Shown here piece after piece: positions 15,070 through 27,800 of a stretch of 64,000 nt of DNA. The number at the start of each line of letters is the position of its first letter. Position 1 is the first letter of the stretch. The notes beneath the pieces are model-generated. The model saw only the letters and a program-made list of their open reading frames with translations. It did not search any database and was not told the origin of the DNA. Source of the DNA: Paraspadella gotoi (Eukaryota; Chaetognatha); the NCBI GenBank assembly GCA_051294375.1, contig JBJCIZ010000028.1, positions 1,032,100 to 1,096,099 on the forward strand, in the 5' to 3' direction. Position numbers and translations under genes: made by a program.

Positions 15070-15534
15070 CGTGAGGGGGGAGGTGGTGAAAATTCACCGC
15101 GCTTGTGAAAACTGTGGGGTTATAAAAATCTGAAACCAACCATTCTGGCATGAGCTTAATTTCTATAACTCGGTGCCATGTTTTTTATAGATAGTTTTTA
15201 CTGGTTTTATTACCACTTTCAAATGTCTTTACGTCGACTTATTATTGTTGGGCTCTAGTGTTATTGTTATCTTTTTATCATTATCGTGTTCAAACAAAAG
15301 ACTTATTTAGTTCGATCTCCCGATCTCTCTTTATCTTATTTTCTTAGAGCGTACTTAATTGTATTTTTAAAATGTTACATGTTATACCTTTATTGGGTCG
15401 TTGTTACTATTTATTTATCAGCTAACCACAACCGAACGCTTCCTAAAAAAAACAACATCGTAATCCGATGATCTCAATAATTTATAAACTAATTAATAAT
15501 TAATTATTAATTATTAATCGGTCCAATAAACATT
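15070..15534. other. RDH-C 3' UTR / spacer
   Basis: AT-rich DNA between RDH-C and RDH-D, ending in a TTAATTAATAATTAATTATT tract just before the RDH-D ATG. No gene is seen. Confidence 0.5.
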
Positions 15535-17816
15535 ATGAATCGCCTCCTGACCATCGGCGTCGTCGTCCCTCTCGTCGTCGTCGTCTTCCTCAAACTCCTC
15601 AACGTCTTCGTCATCTCCGGCTGCGTCTGCGGCAGCGACGCGCGGCTGGACGGCAAGGTCGTCGTCGTCACGGGCGCCAGCAGCGGCATCGGCCGCGCCA
15701 CGGCCCACGATCTGGCGCGGCGCGGAGCCCGGCTCTACTTGGCCTCGCGCAGCGCCGAGCGATCTCTTCCGGTGGTGGAAGAGATCAGGAACGCCTCCGG
15801 AAATTCCGACGTTCATTTTAAGAAGATCGATTTGGCGAGTTTGGAGTCGATCAGGGAATTCGCGAGGGAGTTTAATGAAGAGGAAGAGGTAAGTTTGGTT
15901 GGGGAAACCGGGTAAGTGGAGGGGGATGGATCGGGAGTTAGGAGGAAGTTTGACTTTTAAACTCATCTGCTCATCTGCGGAGCCTGTGAAAGAACATGTG
16001 AATGTAGGGCTTTAATGTTTCCTCTCGTCATTTTCCCTCTTTCAGCGATTAGACATTTTGGTGAACAACGCGGGAATCTTCACATTTTCCGATGAAAAAA
16101 CCACCGACGGATTTCAGATGGAAATGGGAGTCAATCATCTCGGCCCTTTTCTTTTAACCAATTTGCTGTTGGGTGAATCTNNNNNNNNNNNGACAACATG
16201 TAAATTAGATTAATATAACTTTTTTTTTCCCTCCGCCCAGACCTTCTAAAGCGCTCGGCGCCGGGCTCCCGCGTGGTCAACGTGGCGTCGCTTGGCGCCA
16301 GTCACTTTCGCGGCGTCGAACTCGACGATCTTAGCTCCGACAAGACCTACGAGGACTCTTGGCTGCCGGGATGGTTGATCAAGCAGATCGCCTCCAAGCA
16401 GGCCAACATTGTGTTCTCGAAAGAATTGGCGAGGAGACTGGAAGGAACGGGGGTCACGACTTACTCCTTGCATCCAGGTTAACATTTAAGTTTTGACGCT
16501 AGTGCTAATTGAATTTATTATTTTAATGAAATTTTCAAATTTAAAAAAAAAAAAAACTTAAAAATTTGGTAAAACAAGTAATCTTGTAGTTTTTATTTGT
16601 ATTCCCTAATCACATACTCCTGAGAGTGGTACATTTATTCAATTGAAACAGCTAAAAAATAATATAATACCTCATTAATAAGGAACCCAAGTAGTTAATG
16701 AAAATGTTTCAGGTATTTAACAGAATGTATAATTTATATATTGTTTATACCCATTTTAATATTACTGTAAATTATTATGTAGATAATAAATTTTTTTAAA
16801 AAAAATTATTTCCTATCAGGCACGGTCCGCCTGGACGAGGGTCGTTACTTCGACAGTCGCCTGATCGAGCTCATGCACTGGCGACCTTTCGTCTATCTCT
16901 TAAAGACTCGAGACGAAGGATCGCAGACGAGCATCTGTTGCGCCGTCGACGAGGAGTTTGGGAAGGAGTCGGGACTCTTTTACGCCGGATGTAGGCGTGA
17001 GTTAAATGGGTGAGGTTGATTGAGATTTGAATCCTTTTTCTTTTGTTGTTTCTGTGATGGGTTTAATGCACCCAGGTCTAGTGGCTCACTGTTTACTTTA
17101 TATAAACTATAAGCTTTTCTACTTATTGAAATTTGCAAATTACTTGTTTCACTATTTTCTATTTTTATATTTTATGAAGGATTAGTATTTAATCTTATTA
17201 TTTAATCAAAATATATATTGCTTCTTTCTTATAAAATTTTATTTTATCTAATAATCAATTTGGAAGGGGAAGTCAGTGTTGTCTTCTGAATAGAGGGAGC
17301 ATCTATCTAACAAGGTTAGATTTACTATATGTCCTAGTTTCTAATAGATATCACACATCATTTCTGTTAGAAATCGTTAATGAAAAATCATAATATCTAA
17401 AGAGGCTGAACAGAAAGGGGTGGGAATGGATAATTTTTTTAGGGGTGACCAGTTATATATGATTTTTTTTACCAATATATATATATATATATATATAACT
17501 CTAATCACCGTCTCAGGTCTCTGTCTCTCTCCCTCCCTCCCTTCCTCCCTTTCTCCCTTTCTTCCCTTTTTCCACATTTTTCCCTTTACGTTTTCACGAT
17601 CTTTTAATTTTACCGTTAACTTTCCCCTCTATTCCAGATTCAGTCTGTCAAGAATTAAATGCCCATAAATAGCAATACTTAATCTCTTCATTGTTTTCCT
17701 TTTCTCCTCCGGGTCTTCATCCAGGTCTCCGACGATTATCATCCTCAAGTTGACGACCCGGATTTCGTCAAGAAATTTTGGAGGAGAGCGAGAGACTCGT
17801 CGCGGTGAGAAGATGA
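15535..17816 (+). CDS. Retinol dehydrogenase-like SDR, paralog D (catalytic Tyr replaced, 3' end damaged)
   Basis: Exons 15535-15888, 16046-16172, 16241-16477, 16820-about 16995 and 17725-17816. The N-terminal anchor ([20 protein letters not shown]), the cofactor motif TGASSGIG and NNAG are present. The active-site Tyr is replaced by Gln ([11 protein letters not shown]); the Ser position is kept (VNVASLG). Intron 1 of the other paralogs is absent here, so exons 1 and 2 are fused. The fourth exon has no clean GT donor where expected (TGTAGGCGTGAG), and the last exon needs one extra base after TTTTGG (about 17780) to read the family ending FWEESERLV; as it stands it ends in another frame at 17808. 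This may be a decaying gene or consensus error. An 11-N gap lies in intron 2. Confidence 0.75.
16181..16191. other. Assembly gap (11 N) in RDH-D intron
   Basis: Eleven N eight bases after the donor of RDH-D exon 2. Both flanking exons splice in phase, so no coding sequence need be missing. Confidence 0.99.
17475..17497. repeat. (AT)n microsatellite in RDH-D last intron
   Basis: A short AT dinucleotide tract in the 0.7 kb intron before the last RDH-D exon. The intron also has a pyrimidine-rich stretch at 17516-17590. Confidence 0.9.
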
Positions 17817-17869
17817 AGAATTAGAAGTTGAAAAAAAACAGATTAGAAATTAGATGAAAAGATGCCTAG

Positions 17870-17875
17870 AATAAA
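17870..17875 (+). terminator. Poly(A) signal candidate for RDH-D
   Basis: AATAAA about 55-60 bases after the RDH-D stop codons, a normal distance for a metazoan polyadenylation signal. Confidence 0.45.
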
Positions 17876-18721
17876 GACAACAAGATTAGAATATGATAAG
17901 AAGATGAAGACAAAAATGAGAAGAAATAAAAACCTATTGTCTGGTTACAAAGAGTTGGGAAAATGCTTTTTTTGGGACACACTGCCAAGTAGTTTCGGAC
18001 TTAGAGCTTCGTGTTGGTGAATTTGTTTTTGTTTCTATTTTCATTGATCCGCGAATTTTATTGTTATTGCAGTAGAATTTGTTGTCTCAAATTATTTTGC
18101 ACGTTTGGGCTAAAAGGGTTTTTTTTGTTCTCATTAGAACAAACTTTGCCCGGCTGTTTTTTATAGTAGATATTCTTTAAATGTTTTTTTTTTCAACATT
18201 TACACACTTTACAGTTCGTAGTCATTTACAAATATACATTGATACATTATCGGGCATTTTCAATGTACCTTTTTTTAAATATTTTGTGATCATGTTACAC
18301 CTGCACTTATGCTGCCTCATATTTACTCTTCAACCCACGCGCTCCATTTCTTTAAAGGTCGAATTTTTGTTTATCAGTTTCCTCGGCCGACGGAAAGTGA
18401 ATAGAAATTAATTATAATGAACTATAATTGACAACGAATGAAAAATGGAAAGAATCGCAATGTAATTAGAATCAAAAATGATATTAAAACCATGTTAATC
18501 TGGATGAAACAAAACTCAGGAAAATGTCGCTAAGCCAAAATAATTAGTTCAATTAAACCAATTGAAATTACGCTACATCCGGGTAAACTTTACGTAGGCT
18601 TTATCGAATAAATAGCCAACAAAATGACGCCGTTTTCGACGCCCGACGCCGCGAGACGAATAATGACGCCGCTTCGATGAAGGATAGAAGAAACGAAAAA
18701 AAAAAAATATAAGAAAAAACG
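17876..18721. other. Spacer between RDH-D and the glucosylceramidase gene
   Basis: About 850 bp of AT-rich sequence with no conserved exon, repeat or RNA gene that could be recognised. It should contain the glucosylceramidase promoter. Confidence 0.5.
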
Positions 18722-18831
18722 ATGTTTTCTCTTTTTGGAACTTTGGGGGCGTGGCTGCTCATTTTGCTGTCGACTCTTTACCAGCGCCAGTTCATTCCGC
18801 GGCCGAGATCGGATCGTTTCGACTTTGAGAA

Positions 18832-18890
<59 letters not shown>

Positions 18891-21800
18891 CAACTCGATT
18901 TTCCTCGACTCTTCTCCCAACACAGAACCTGTTTCGCCGTCGACGCGGGATACAGCAGCGTCTACTGTTTGTGCAACGCCACCTTTTGCGATGCAGTTCC
19001 GTCCGTCGATTGGGAGAGCATCGGGTGAGGGCCATCGTTTGAAACCCGAATCGCGTTAAAAAAAATTTGATTTATTTTTGTTTTTTTCAATTTATTATTT
19101 TTTTATTTCATGTTCTTTTAAGAAAATTGCAAAAATGACTTATTACACGGTTTTGTATGTTTAGATTTTCCAAACAACGATTTTTGGTTAACATGTTTAA
19201 AAAAAATTTTTTGTAAATTTGTCATCATGTTATTGTTTATTTATTTACATGTATTTTGTATTCATTATGTTTTCATTATAACTATTTATTAATTCTAATT
19301 ATTTTCTTTTAGCCGCAACACTGTCGTGTCTTTCACCTCTTCACGCGATGGCCTCAGATTCCAAAGACGAATTCTGCCTTTCGTCGAAAACAACGACAAC
19401 AACGACGACCAGAAAGACGCCGACCTTCGCATCCGGGTCAACGCCTCCCAAAAATTCCAGGTGGAATCCAAGAAAAAGTGGCGGTTTGTTGCCCCCCCCA
19501 AAAAAAAAAAAAGCCTACATCATGTTTTAAATTATATTATATTTTTAAATTATATGTATTTCTTGTAAGACGTAATTTTTGAATCCCCCTGGCATCCTCG
19601 CGCTTCGGCGGCGCCTTCACCGACGCGCGCGAGGATCAACATCCGCAGCCTCGGCAACGTCACGCGGGAAAAAGCTGCTGCGGTCTTACTTTGGGAAAGG
19701 TAGGGAAGAGGGGGGAGAATGGAGGAAGAGGAAAAAGTAGGGAATGGAAAATGGTAGAAAGGAGGGAGGGAAAAAAAAGGTAAAGAACGATGAAAGATAA
19801 GTTCGGATGAGCAGTTGATAGTTGAGAGAAAGAAGAGAAGGATAGAGGAGGAAGTAAATTTATGGGGGGGGGAAAGAAAGCAAAAAAAAAACAACAAAAC
19901 AATGGAACCGTTTCCAGATTGATCTTCTTAACGTATTGTTCGTATTGTGGCGGTATATTCACACCGCCTCACGTCCACCATCGTTCAGCCAAATCCATTG
20001 GCTCAGAGGGGGAACACACCATCCAGGCGTAGTGTTCCATCCACAGTCCTAACGACTTTCCCTCTGCGTTGGCAAAAGCGAGACCGTCCTAGGGTAACCG
20101 CGCCAGTGACTGGATGCGTCCACTGAGGGTCGGAAGCCCTAAAGCCAACAGTGAGATGCCCCATCCCAATGGGCATCACAGGCAACCCGGCTGTTGCCAT
20201 AGTATACAAATTTAAAAAAAAAATCATTTGTCATCTTTTATCCTTCCGTCCAGACGGCCTCTCCTACACCCCTCGGACGAGTCCCCATGGCATCCAGCGA
20301 CTTCTCCACTCGATGTTATTCTTACGCGGAGAAAGAGAAACGACTTCGATCCTCCACTCTTTTTCTCTCCTCGAGGAAGATCGAGAGTAAATTACATTTT
20401 CTTTTCTTTGGAGGGGGTGGGGGTGGGGCTGTGTCGGGGGCTGTGTTCGGTTTGGTCAAAGATGATTTCCACCCCCCCCCGCGTGACCCGCGTTCCATTT
20501 TTATCGACAGTGTTTTGATTTTTTTTTCTTTCTTAATTTCGATTGACAATTTTTTAGGTAATTTAAGTATTTATTAATTGAGTCCTTTAGTAGAAATCAA
20601 AACTTTAGTCTTGAAGTCTACTTTTTGGTAAAAAAAGAATTTTTACAAAAAGTTTGATTTTTATGCTTTTATTATTGCTTTTAAAATTACAATATTACTA
20701 TATAATGATAAAACAAATTCTGATATCGGTCCGCCTCGCCACGAAATGCCCTTGTTTCGCGCTAGTCGATAGATCGCGCGTTTATCAGAGTAAGAAAAAA
20801 CCGAAACAAAATAACATCGATAGATGAAAAAAAGAAAATTCCAGGGGGAAGCCGTCACGTGACCGCCTCGACCAATGGGAGCCCGGCAATCCAAGCCGGC
20901 TCCCTCCCTCATCCGGGAATAACGAAACGCCTCAATTCTTTTTTCGCGCTCATCTAGTTCGGTTGTTTCCTTACTTGATTTCTGCGTTTTTCTTTGGATC
21001 TTTTCACGATTTTCTCATATTTTCTACGTCGAAAACCCGCTCATTGGAAGTCATCAAAGTAGAGACGAACGTTCGGACAGGAGTCTAACAGCCGAAAACG
21101 TTTCGGACAGGTCTCTCAAACGTAGAGAGGACTGGAGATCCCTGGGGGCTCGAGAGGTTCAAAAGAGACCGAGCGGTCTCGCCCCCGCCAGCCTGCCCAC
21201 GACACCGGCCTTCTCCCCCTTTTACCGTGGTTTTCGGCAGCCCGATTCCGTCGGTTTAGGGACCGGCCGTACCAACCGACACTTTCCGTTGCACCGGCCG
21301 AGCGGTGGGGCTTCGTCCGAGGCGCCCTCTCTCGCTGCTCTCGGACCAATGGCGGCCGGTCTGGTCATCCCCCACTGCTCGGATACGTGACCAGAGGATG
21401 GAGTCTGTCCTTACGACGATGGCTTTCGTCACTGAACAGCTTTAGGAAGGTTTTCGACGAATTTCGCCGCCGAGTCTTCAGCGGCGATTCGACGCTTTGG
21501 GCGGTGAGTTTTTTTCCCGCCAGAGGGGTAGTGGGGTTTTAGCTCGTTTTTCAAACCGCCTCGCTCCCTCTTTTTTGTTTCTCCCTTTATTTCTTTCTTT
21601 CTTTTTTTCGAATTATTCGAATTTTGAATTTTTAGATTTTTTATTTCGTCGGATTCGATCGAAATATTTTTGTTGAAATAAAACCCGCTTTTCCCTTGCA
21701 GCTCTTGGCATTGGGGATTTCGTGGCGAGGCGGATCGATATAGAATTTTTAATTCCTTTATGGAATATAATTCTATATCGGTCCGCCTCGCCACGATCCC

Positions 21801-24800
21801 ACGCGCCCCCTTGTTTGTTCCTACCATTGTTTTTTTTCGTTAGCTTGGGCGTGGCTCTAGGAAAAGGGGGTTGGGAGAAGGAGGGGGGGGGGGTCGGGAG
21901 TTTTTTCCGGTTTAATTCTCGCGCTAATTTGTTTACGCTTACATTTTTTTTACATGTGACGTTCTGTAATCGGTCCGGTTTTTACTCTCCACTTACGCTT
22001 CGCCTCGTTTGACGACTCGATCCCTTCCATGCTGTTTCGACTCCAGTTAGGCGGCTCCCCCCTCAGTTCGGGCGCCCGCCTTACGCGACCCGTCACCACG
22101 TCTCAGCCTCTACCCAGCGTCACGATCCCACACAGTGCCGGAATCCCGGTACGCAGTACTCCTCCATTTCGGCGGAGGAGGGAGAAGTTTGTCTTCGGAT
22201 GCCGTACGTCGCGGTTTCGACGGCTCCCTGCCCTCACAGCAGGCGACGCCGGTTTCCAGGTTCGTTTGGTGGCTTTTTTTCTTGCAGCGCTTCGGGGAAG
22301 TCGGTGCTTCCTCACGGCCGACTGGAACTCGCTGGGCACGCCCAGGGATCGCTGTATACGCCACCTTGGATCGACGTCGCTTCTCCTCGGAGTTCTACCG
22401 CTCCCGAACGCCGGACACGCTGCCTCATCCGCTCTATTTCGAGTCGGCGTTTTTCCAACAAGAAATACGCGGCTTCTCTCCGCTTCCCCTTTTCGCGTGC
22501 GATGCAGCGATAGAAACGGCGCTACGCGCATGCCATCCTTTAACAGCTGTCGATGGCTGCACGGAATCAAAGGAGGCTCTCCGTTCCGGCTCTCCAGAAA
22601 TGGAGGTCAGCGCTGATGCGTTGACGCCCTTGGGCGCCACCGCTTCGCCGACGCGGCCTATTTTCAAGCGGCGTCCCTCAAACCTTTCGGTCGGCGAGTT
22701 CCGCCCGCCAGTTTCCCGCTGTGGGCGCCGCAAGGATCTCTCGCGCCACGCTTCTCGCTCGCGCCCACCGCATCTTCCTTTTTGGTTATCCAGGAGCGCA
22801 GGTGGAGTCGGCGCTCAACTTGACGCCTTCTACGAAACAGTCGCTCCGCGCAAACCGCTGCCGACAAGCGCCCTCGGTTTCCCGCTCGAACAGTCTTTCC
22901 TTCAAGCGCAGTGGACAAAGAAGTCTGTTCCCCGCAAACGTCGGCGAGTCTGGGAAAGGGCCGGGACTCGCGTCCGCGCGAATGACTCGAAAACGCCTTC
23001 CCTCCGCGTCGCCGCCAGTCGTCCGGACCGCCCAGGTTTTAGGCCTGGATCGCCCATGGACGTCGAGTCTCGACACCGGACTTCTTCACGCCGGCGCTTC
23101 CTTCCGGAAGCCCCCGTCGGAGGTCTCTTCGTCTCTTTCAAGAGGACGAAGCTCCGGTTGGCAGACGTCACCCATTATCGAAACTTCTCGGGGATGCCAT
23201 CTCGAGGGGCGAAGCAGTTCCAGCACGCTTCCTTTCCTCTCGGACGATGACACACATCTTTGGGGACCGAGACGCCTTGGTTCCGACGCGGAGATTGCGG
23301 CGGTTTGGAGAAAGAACGCCTTCGAGGTAGTCCCGGTTTTCTCCGGCTTTCTTTTCCAAGCTTTCCTCGTTACGATAGTAAGATGGACAGGCTTGGCGCC
23401 GATTTTGAACTTTAAAAAGGCCAATTTCTCGTTCCCTTCGCCGCCTTATTTCCGGAATGGAAGGAGCCCCGGACGTTCGCAAGGATGTCTTCGACGAGGG
23501 TTTGGGGTGCCTCGATAGCACCTTCGAGATGCTTATCTCCATCTTCCGATCCACGAGGATCGTCGGATTTTTTGCCGCTTCATTGGAAGGGCCGCATCTC
23601 GAAGTCCTTCCATTCGGACCTCTCGACAGGCCCTTGGCTTTTCACCAAGTTGACGAGACCCTTCGTGCAAGTGGCTCGCCAACAGGGGATTCGATTGCTC
23701 TTTATTTAGTCCGACATCTTTGATCCTGGGATCTTCGGCGGACGATTGTCGACGAGCCACTCGTGTTAGGCGGTGTTGTGCTATCTCAAAGGAGGCGTTG
23801 GGTTCCATTCATCCACCTTCAGAGGTCGAGCCTGCCTCCATCTCAGAGATTCGATCTCCTCGTTTCGCTTGCGGAGACACCTCTTCCCATTCCCATCTGC
23901 GCTCCCGGAGATGAAGATTTTCGACTCTTCGCTCTCTTCGCGGATGAAATCTCGTCATACGTCGTCACCACTGTGCCCGTCAAGCCTTCAGCTTCTAGCC
24001 TTTCGACGGCGGCGTCTTGGCAGTTCGCTGCTGCGTTGCCGGTCTCTCGAGGATTCAACGAGACGTCAATCGCCGTCCTACAGTCGGAGAAGGATTCTCG
24101 ACCGCGTCGTTTCCTCTTGCCGCGCGATGGAAGGAGCTGCGGTGGATCGCAGCCCTTTCTTCTCCAGACCAGTGCTTCAGCCTCCGATCCGAGACCTCCT
24201 CCCGGAGGGTTCGCAACGCCTGGACGGTGACAGACGGATGCTTCGTCGCCAGGGATAGAGTTTCTCCTTCAGGCCAGCTGTTCGAAGGGAAAACCTGGTC
24301 GACTGCGGATGTTCCCTCTCCTTTTCAATGCTGACGGAGTTCACAATTTCGAGGATCTCCTCCAACGATTCGGAGGCTTCCGTCCTCGGCGTGTCCTCCT
24401 TGGAAGACGGACAGCCTCGTCTCTCTCACCTGCCTTCGTCAGGGGTCGCACAGGCTTCAAGGAGTCCATCTCTCTTCGGAGGAGATTCTCATCACTCGGC
24501 CCGCGGCGGTCGGGACCCGCAAGGTGGCGGAACTCTGGGGAACCCCTTCCGAGGGTTGCCCATCAGAAATGGTCGACATATTCGGTCCCCCCAGCATCGA
24601 TCTTGTTCGCGACTCCCCCGGTCCGGCTCAGGCTTCCAACGTTTTTTTCGCCTGAAGGCGGCGACGCTGGAGGCCGGACCGGGGATAGACCGCCTTGGCG
24701 CAAGCAGGTCTTCGACCTGGCCATATCCCATTCTTCCCCCTCTTCTGTGATGATGGTGCGTCCGCAAGTTGGAGAAGGCAGAGGCGCCCTTTCTCGCGTG

Positions 24801-27800
24801 ATCACCCCCTTTGGCCGGCTCAGATGTGGTTTCAGACCCCCCCCTTTTTTTCCTTCGGATCTGGACGCGAGTGCGCTTCCGGCGCCGAAGTACCTCGGTC
24901 GTCGACTTCGCTGTCCGGACTCCGCCTCACGCACAGAGGATCGCTTCAGGCTCGTCACTCTGGAGGTTTTTTAGGCGGTGCCACAACTCTCCGACAGTCG
25001 ACGACTCCTTCTCCGGTCACCGTCGACGGCTGGAATGGAGGCTCTACACAGAGGAGCACTACGCCAGAGCTTGGAATGCTCCTTCTGCGAACTTCCCTTC
25101 AGGATGGAGAGGTCGAGGATCTCAAGCCTCTCGGAGGATGTCTACGATCTCTCCTTTTCTATGTGCGAGAAGGCCTCGTCGTAGACAACCACGACTCAAC
25201 CAACACAGATCGGCCCATCTCAGTTCTCTTTCCCCCCTGCACCGATGACGGCGACCGATTGGAGAGCTTCTTTGGACTCCGGCGCCTTCTCAAAGGGACG
25301 TTTTCGAGAGGACGCCCCTCCCTCACGTCGGACTTTCCCCACGTGAATGCGGCCATCCGGTTTACGCCATTTCTCGACCGGCGCCACTCTCCGGTCGCGC
25401 CGGAGGATCTTCTACGACGCTCGCCCTTCTCGTCGCTTTAGGTCAGCTCGTCGCCCTTCCAGCAGATCGTCTCTCTTCGTCGCGACGCGGGCTAATCCTT
25501 TCCTTAGCGGCAAGATCAGTATTCGTCTGGTTCCATCAGACGCTCTCGAAGACGGACAGGGTCGGACCACAATGGGGTCCGCGTTCCGGCTCGATCGGCT
25601 GCCGCTCTCAGATCGATGCCGGTTTAGGCGCTGCGCCAATTGGCTTCTTCTTCCGTCGCGGATTGGCGCCCGCCGCACGATTTTCTTTTTGCGCCCGCGC
25701 CGCTTTTCGCCATCTCTCGACGCAGCGTTTTCGCCTCCCTCTCCAAGGAGCTCTCTTGGAGGCGGAACGTTTCCGCGTCCTCCAGGGGTCCGAGCGCGCT
25801 ATGGCGGTCTGGACGTCTTTGCCCGCGCGGAGTGGATCTTGGCGTCATCCTTCGCGCGGGAGATTGGTCTGGCCGCGCAGACCTTCTTCCTTTCTACTGC
25901 AGCGGACGTCGCGTGGGGCGCCCCTCCGGTTCTTCTAGGACTTTGAGAGCGATTCGATTCTCCGCGGCATGAGGGAGAGGCCGGCTTGGGATTGCCGGCT
26001 CCCATGGTCACGGCCGGTCACGTTGACGGCTTCCCACTGGATTTTTTTATTTCATCTATCGATGTTATTTGTTCGTTTTCTTACTCTGATAAACGCGCGA
26101 TCTATCAGACTAGCCGCGAACAAAAGGGCATTTTCGTGGCGAGGCGCGACCCGATATAGAATTAGGATCCATAAAAGGACATTAAAAATTTTTTAAATCC
26201 AATTTAACTTTTTTGATGGTTCTGATTGACGCATTAAAAAGTAATTGAAAAAACTATAAACTACTAACTTTCAAAAATTTTTTATGGTTTTCTTGCGTCA
26301 AAATTTAAGAAAAAGTAATAAAAATTATCGAAACAATGATGATGATGAATGATGATTATACAAATAGTTTTTTCAATTTTTCACCACTTTATGATTCAAA
26401 CCTGAATCTGATCTTAAAAAAAAAAAATCTAAAAATTTTTTAGCCTTCCCTATTATAAATATAAAACTATTAAAAAAATTAATATATGGAGTAATATTAA
26501 AATTTTTTGTCTATTCAATTTTTAAAAAAAAATTCTAAATTTTCGTTTGAGCACCTGGGTGCTTAATTCAAATTTCTTAACCACCTTACTGAATTAGGCT
26601 CCCCCTACCTTTAGTAAACACAGGACGGGACAAATTACCTCTTGTTATTTGCAAGTTTCAGAACAGACCGCCACTACAGGTGGGTTAGACGTCCCGTCCC
26701 GCTTACGAGCATTGACACTAATGGGGCCCCGAGACCGCTTGGTGGGAAGAGAAGAATTCTCGCTCTTAGCGGGTGGCGAAAGTGAATGTGGGGGGGGGGG
26801 TTTGATGATTAACTTTACCGATGAACCCTTTTTTTTTCTCTCAGACTAAAGATTCCATTCATTATTCGAGCACAAAATCTGAGCGAGAGAGAAATCAAAC
26901 TCATCGCCAGCCCTTGGTCGCCGCCCGATTGGATGAAGTCCAACGGCCATTGCTCCGGTGAGGAGAAAGCCTTCGTTCTTTATTCTCTTTTGGTTCATTC
27001 ATATAATATTTTTTTAGTTTATTTATTTATTCAATTGTTCCTTCTTTTATTTATTCATTCGATGATACATTAAATATTTTCATTAATTCATTCAAATTTT
27101 TATAATTTTTTTTTTCATTTATAAATCCACTCATTACTTTCCGCATTCATTATTTCTAATCTTCATTCATTCATTTCCCCCCCCCCCAAGGCTACGGGCG
27201 CATCAAGGGCGACCCCGACAGCCTCGGCGACGAGGGTCGCTACTACAAGAGTTGGGCCAAGTACTTCGTCCGCTTCCTCGAAGAGTACGATCGAAGGAAC
27301 GTCTCCTTCTGGGGAATCACGGCGCAGAACGAACCCACCGACGGATACATTCCATTCTTTAGGTTGGTTGAAGACGACGACGACGACGACACGCGGGTCG
27401 CCGATGACACGATTAACAACGCAACTGTTTTTAGTTCACAACTTCTCACAGATATGAGCATGACAGAATATATTTTTTTTGCCTCTGTGATTGATTGAAT
27501 GTCTGACCTTTTTAACTTCCACAATCATTTCACCATTATAGTACGTATACTACTGGAGCTTCTAATTTAAAGACTCTTTTTTGGAGGACGGCGAGGACGG
27601 CCTACATGGTGACAATTTTACAAGCGCCGGTAAAAAAGCGCTGTCATTTGCAAACCAGTGGTTATTTCACTGATTTTAAAATTTAGTTGAGTAGAAAATA
27701 TTAAAGTCATTTATGTGTTCAAATTTTATATTGATCAGTTAAGATATGCCTTGGCAATGAGTGGAGAAAGTTGGCTTGTCAAATCGGGTTTCATTTTCCA

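Larger units (their letters stand above)
20716..26164 (+). mobile_element. DIRS-like tyrosine-recombinase retrotransposon, frame-damaged
   Basis: About 5.45 kb inside glucosylceramidase intron 5. The outer ends are inverted repeats of about 200 bp (20716-20920 and 25966-26164) beginning AATTCTGATATCGGTCCGCC. No pol-type integrase or LTRs are seen. Read in several frames on the + strand it contains a DIRS-type reverse transcriptase ([14 protein letters not shown] at about 23625-23666, then ILGSSADD), an RNase H / linker block (ARWKELRW at about 24123; DLFATPP and FFSPEGGD at 24600-24670; [11 protein letters not shown] at 24808-24840) and a tyrosine recombinase C-terminus ([20 protein letters not shown], about 25825-25890). 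The upstream part (21120-22700) is open but unrecognised and may be a gag-like ORF. Many frame shifts make it probably inactive, or poorly sequenced. The element is in the same orientation as the host gene. Confidence 0.82.

Noticed and set aside
22029-25972. Many overlapping open frames on both strands inside the DIRS-like element
   Set aside because: GC-rich sequence keeps most frames open; only segments with reverse transcriptase, RNase H-linker or tyrosine recombinase motifs were used.
20716-26164. LTR retrotransposon or DNA transposon
   Set aside because: The long ends are inverted rather than direct, and the coding motifs are reverse transcriptase plus tyrosine recombinase, the DIRS combination.
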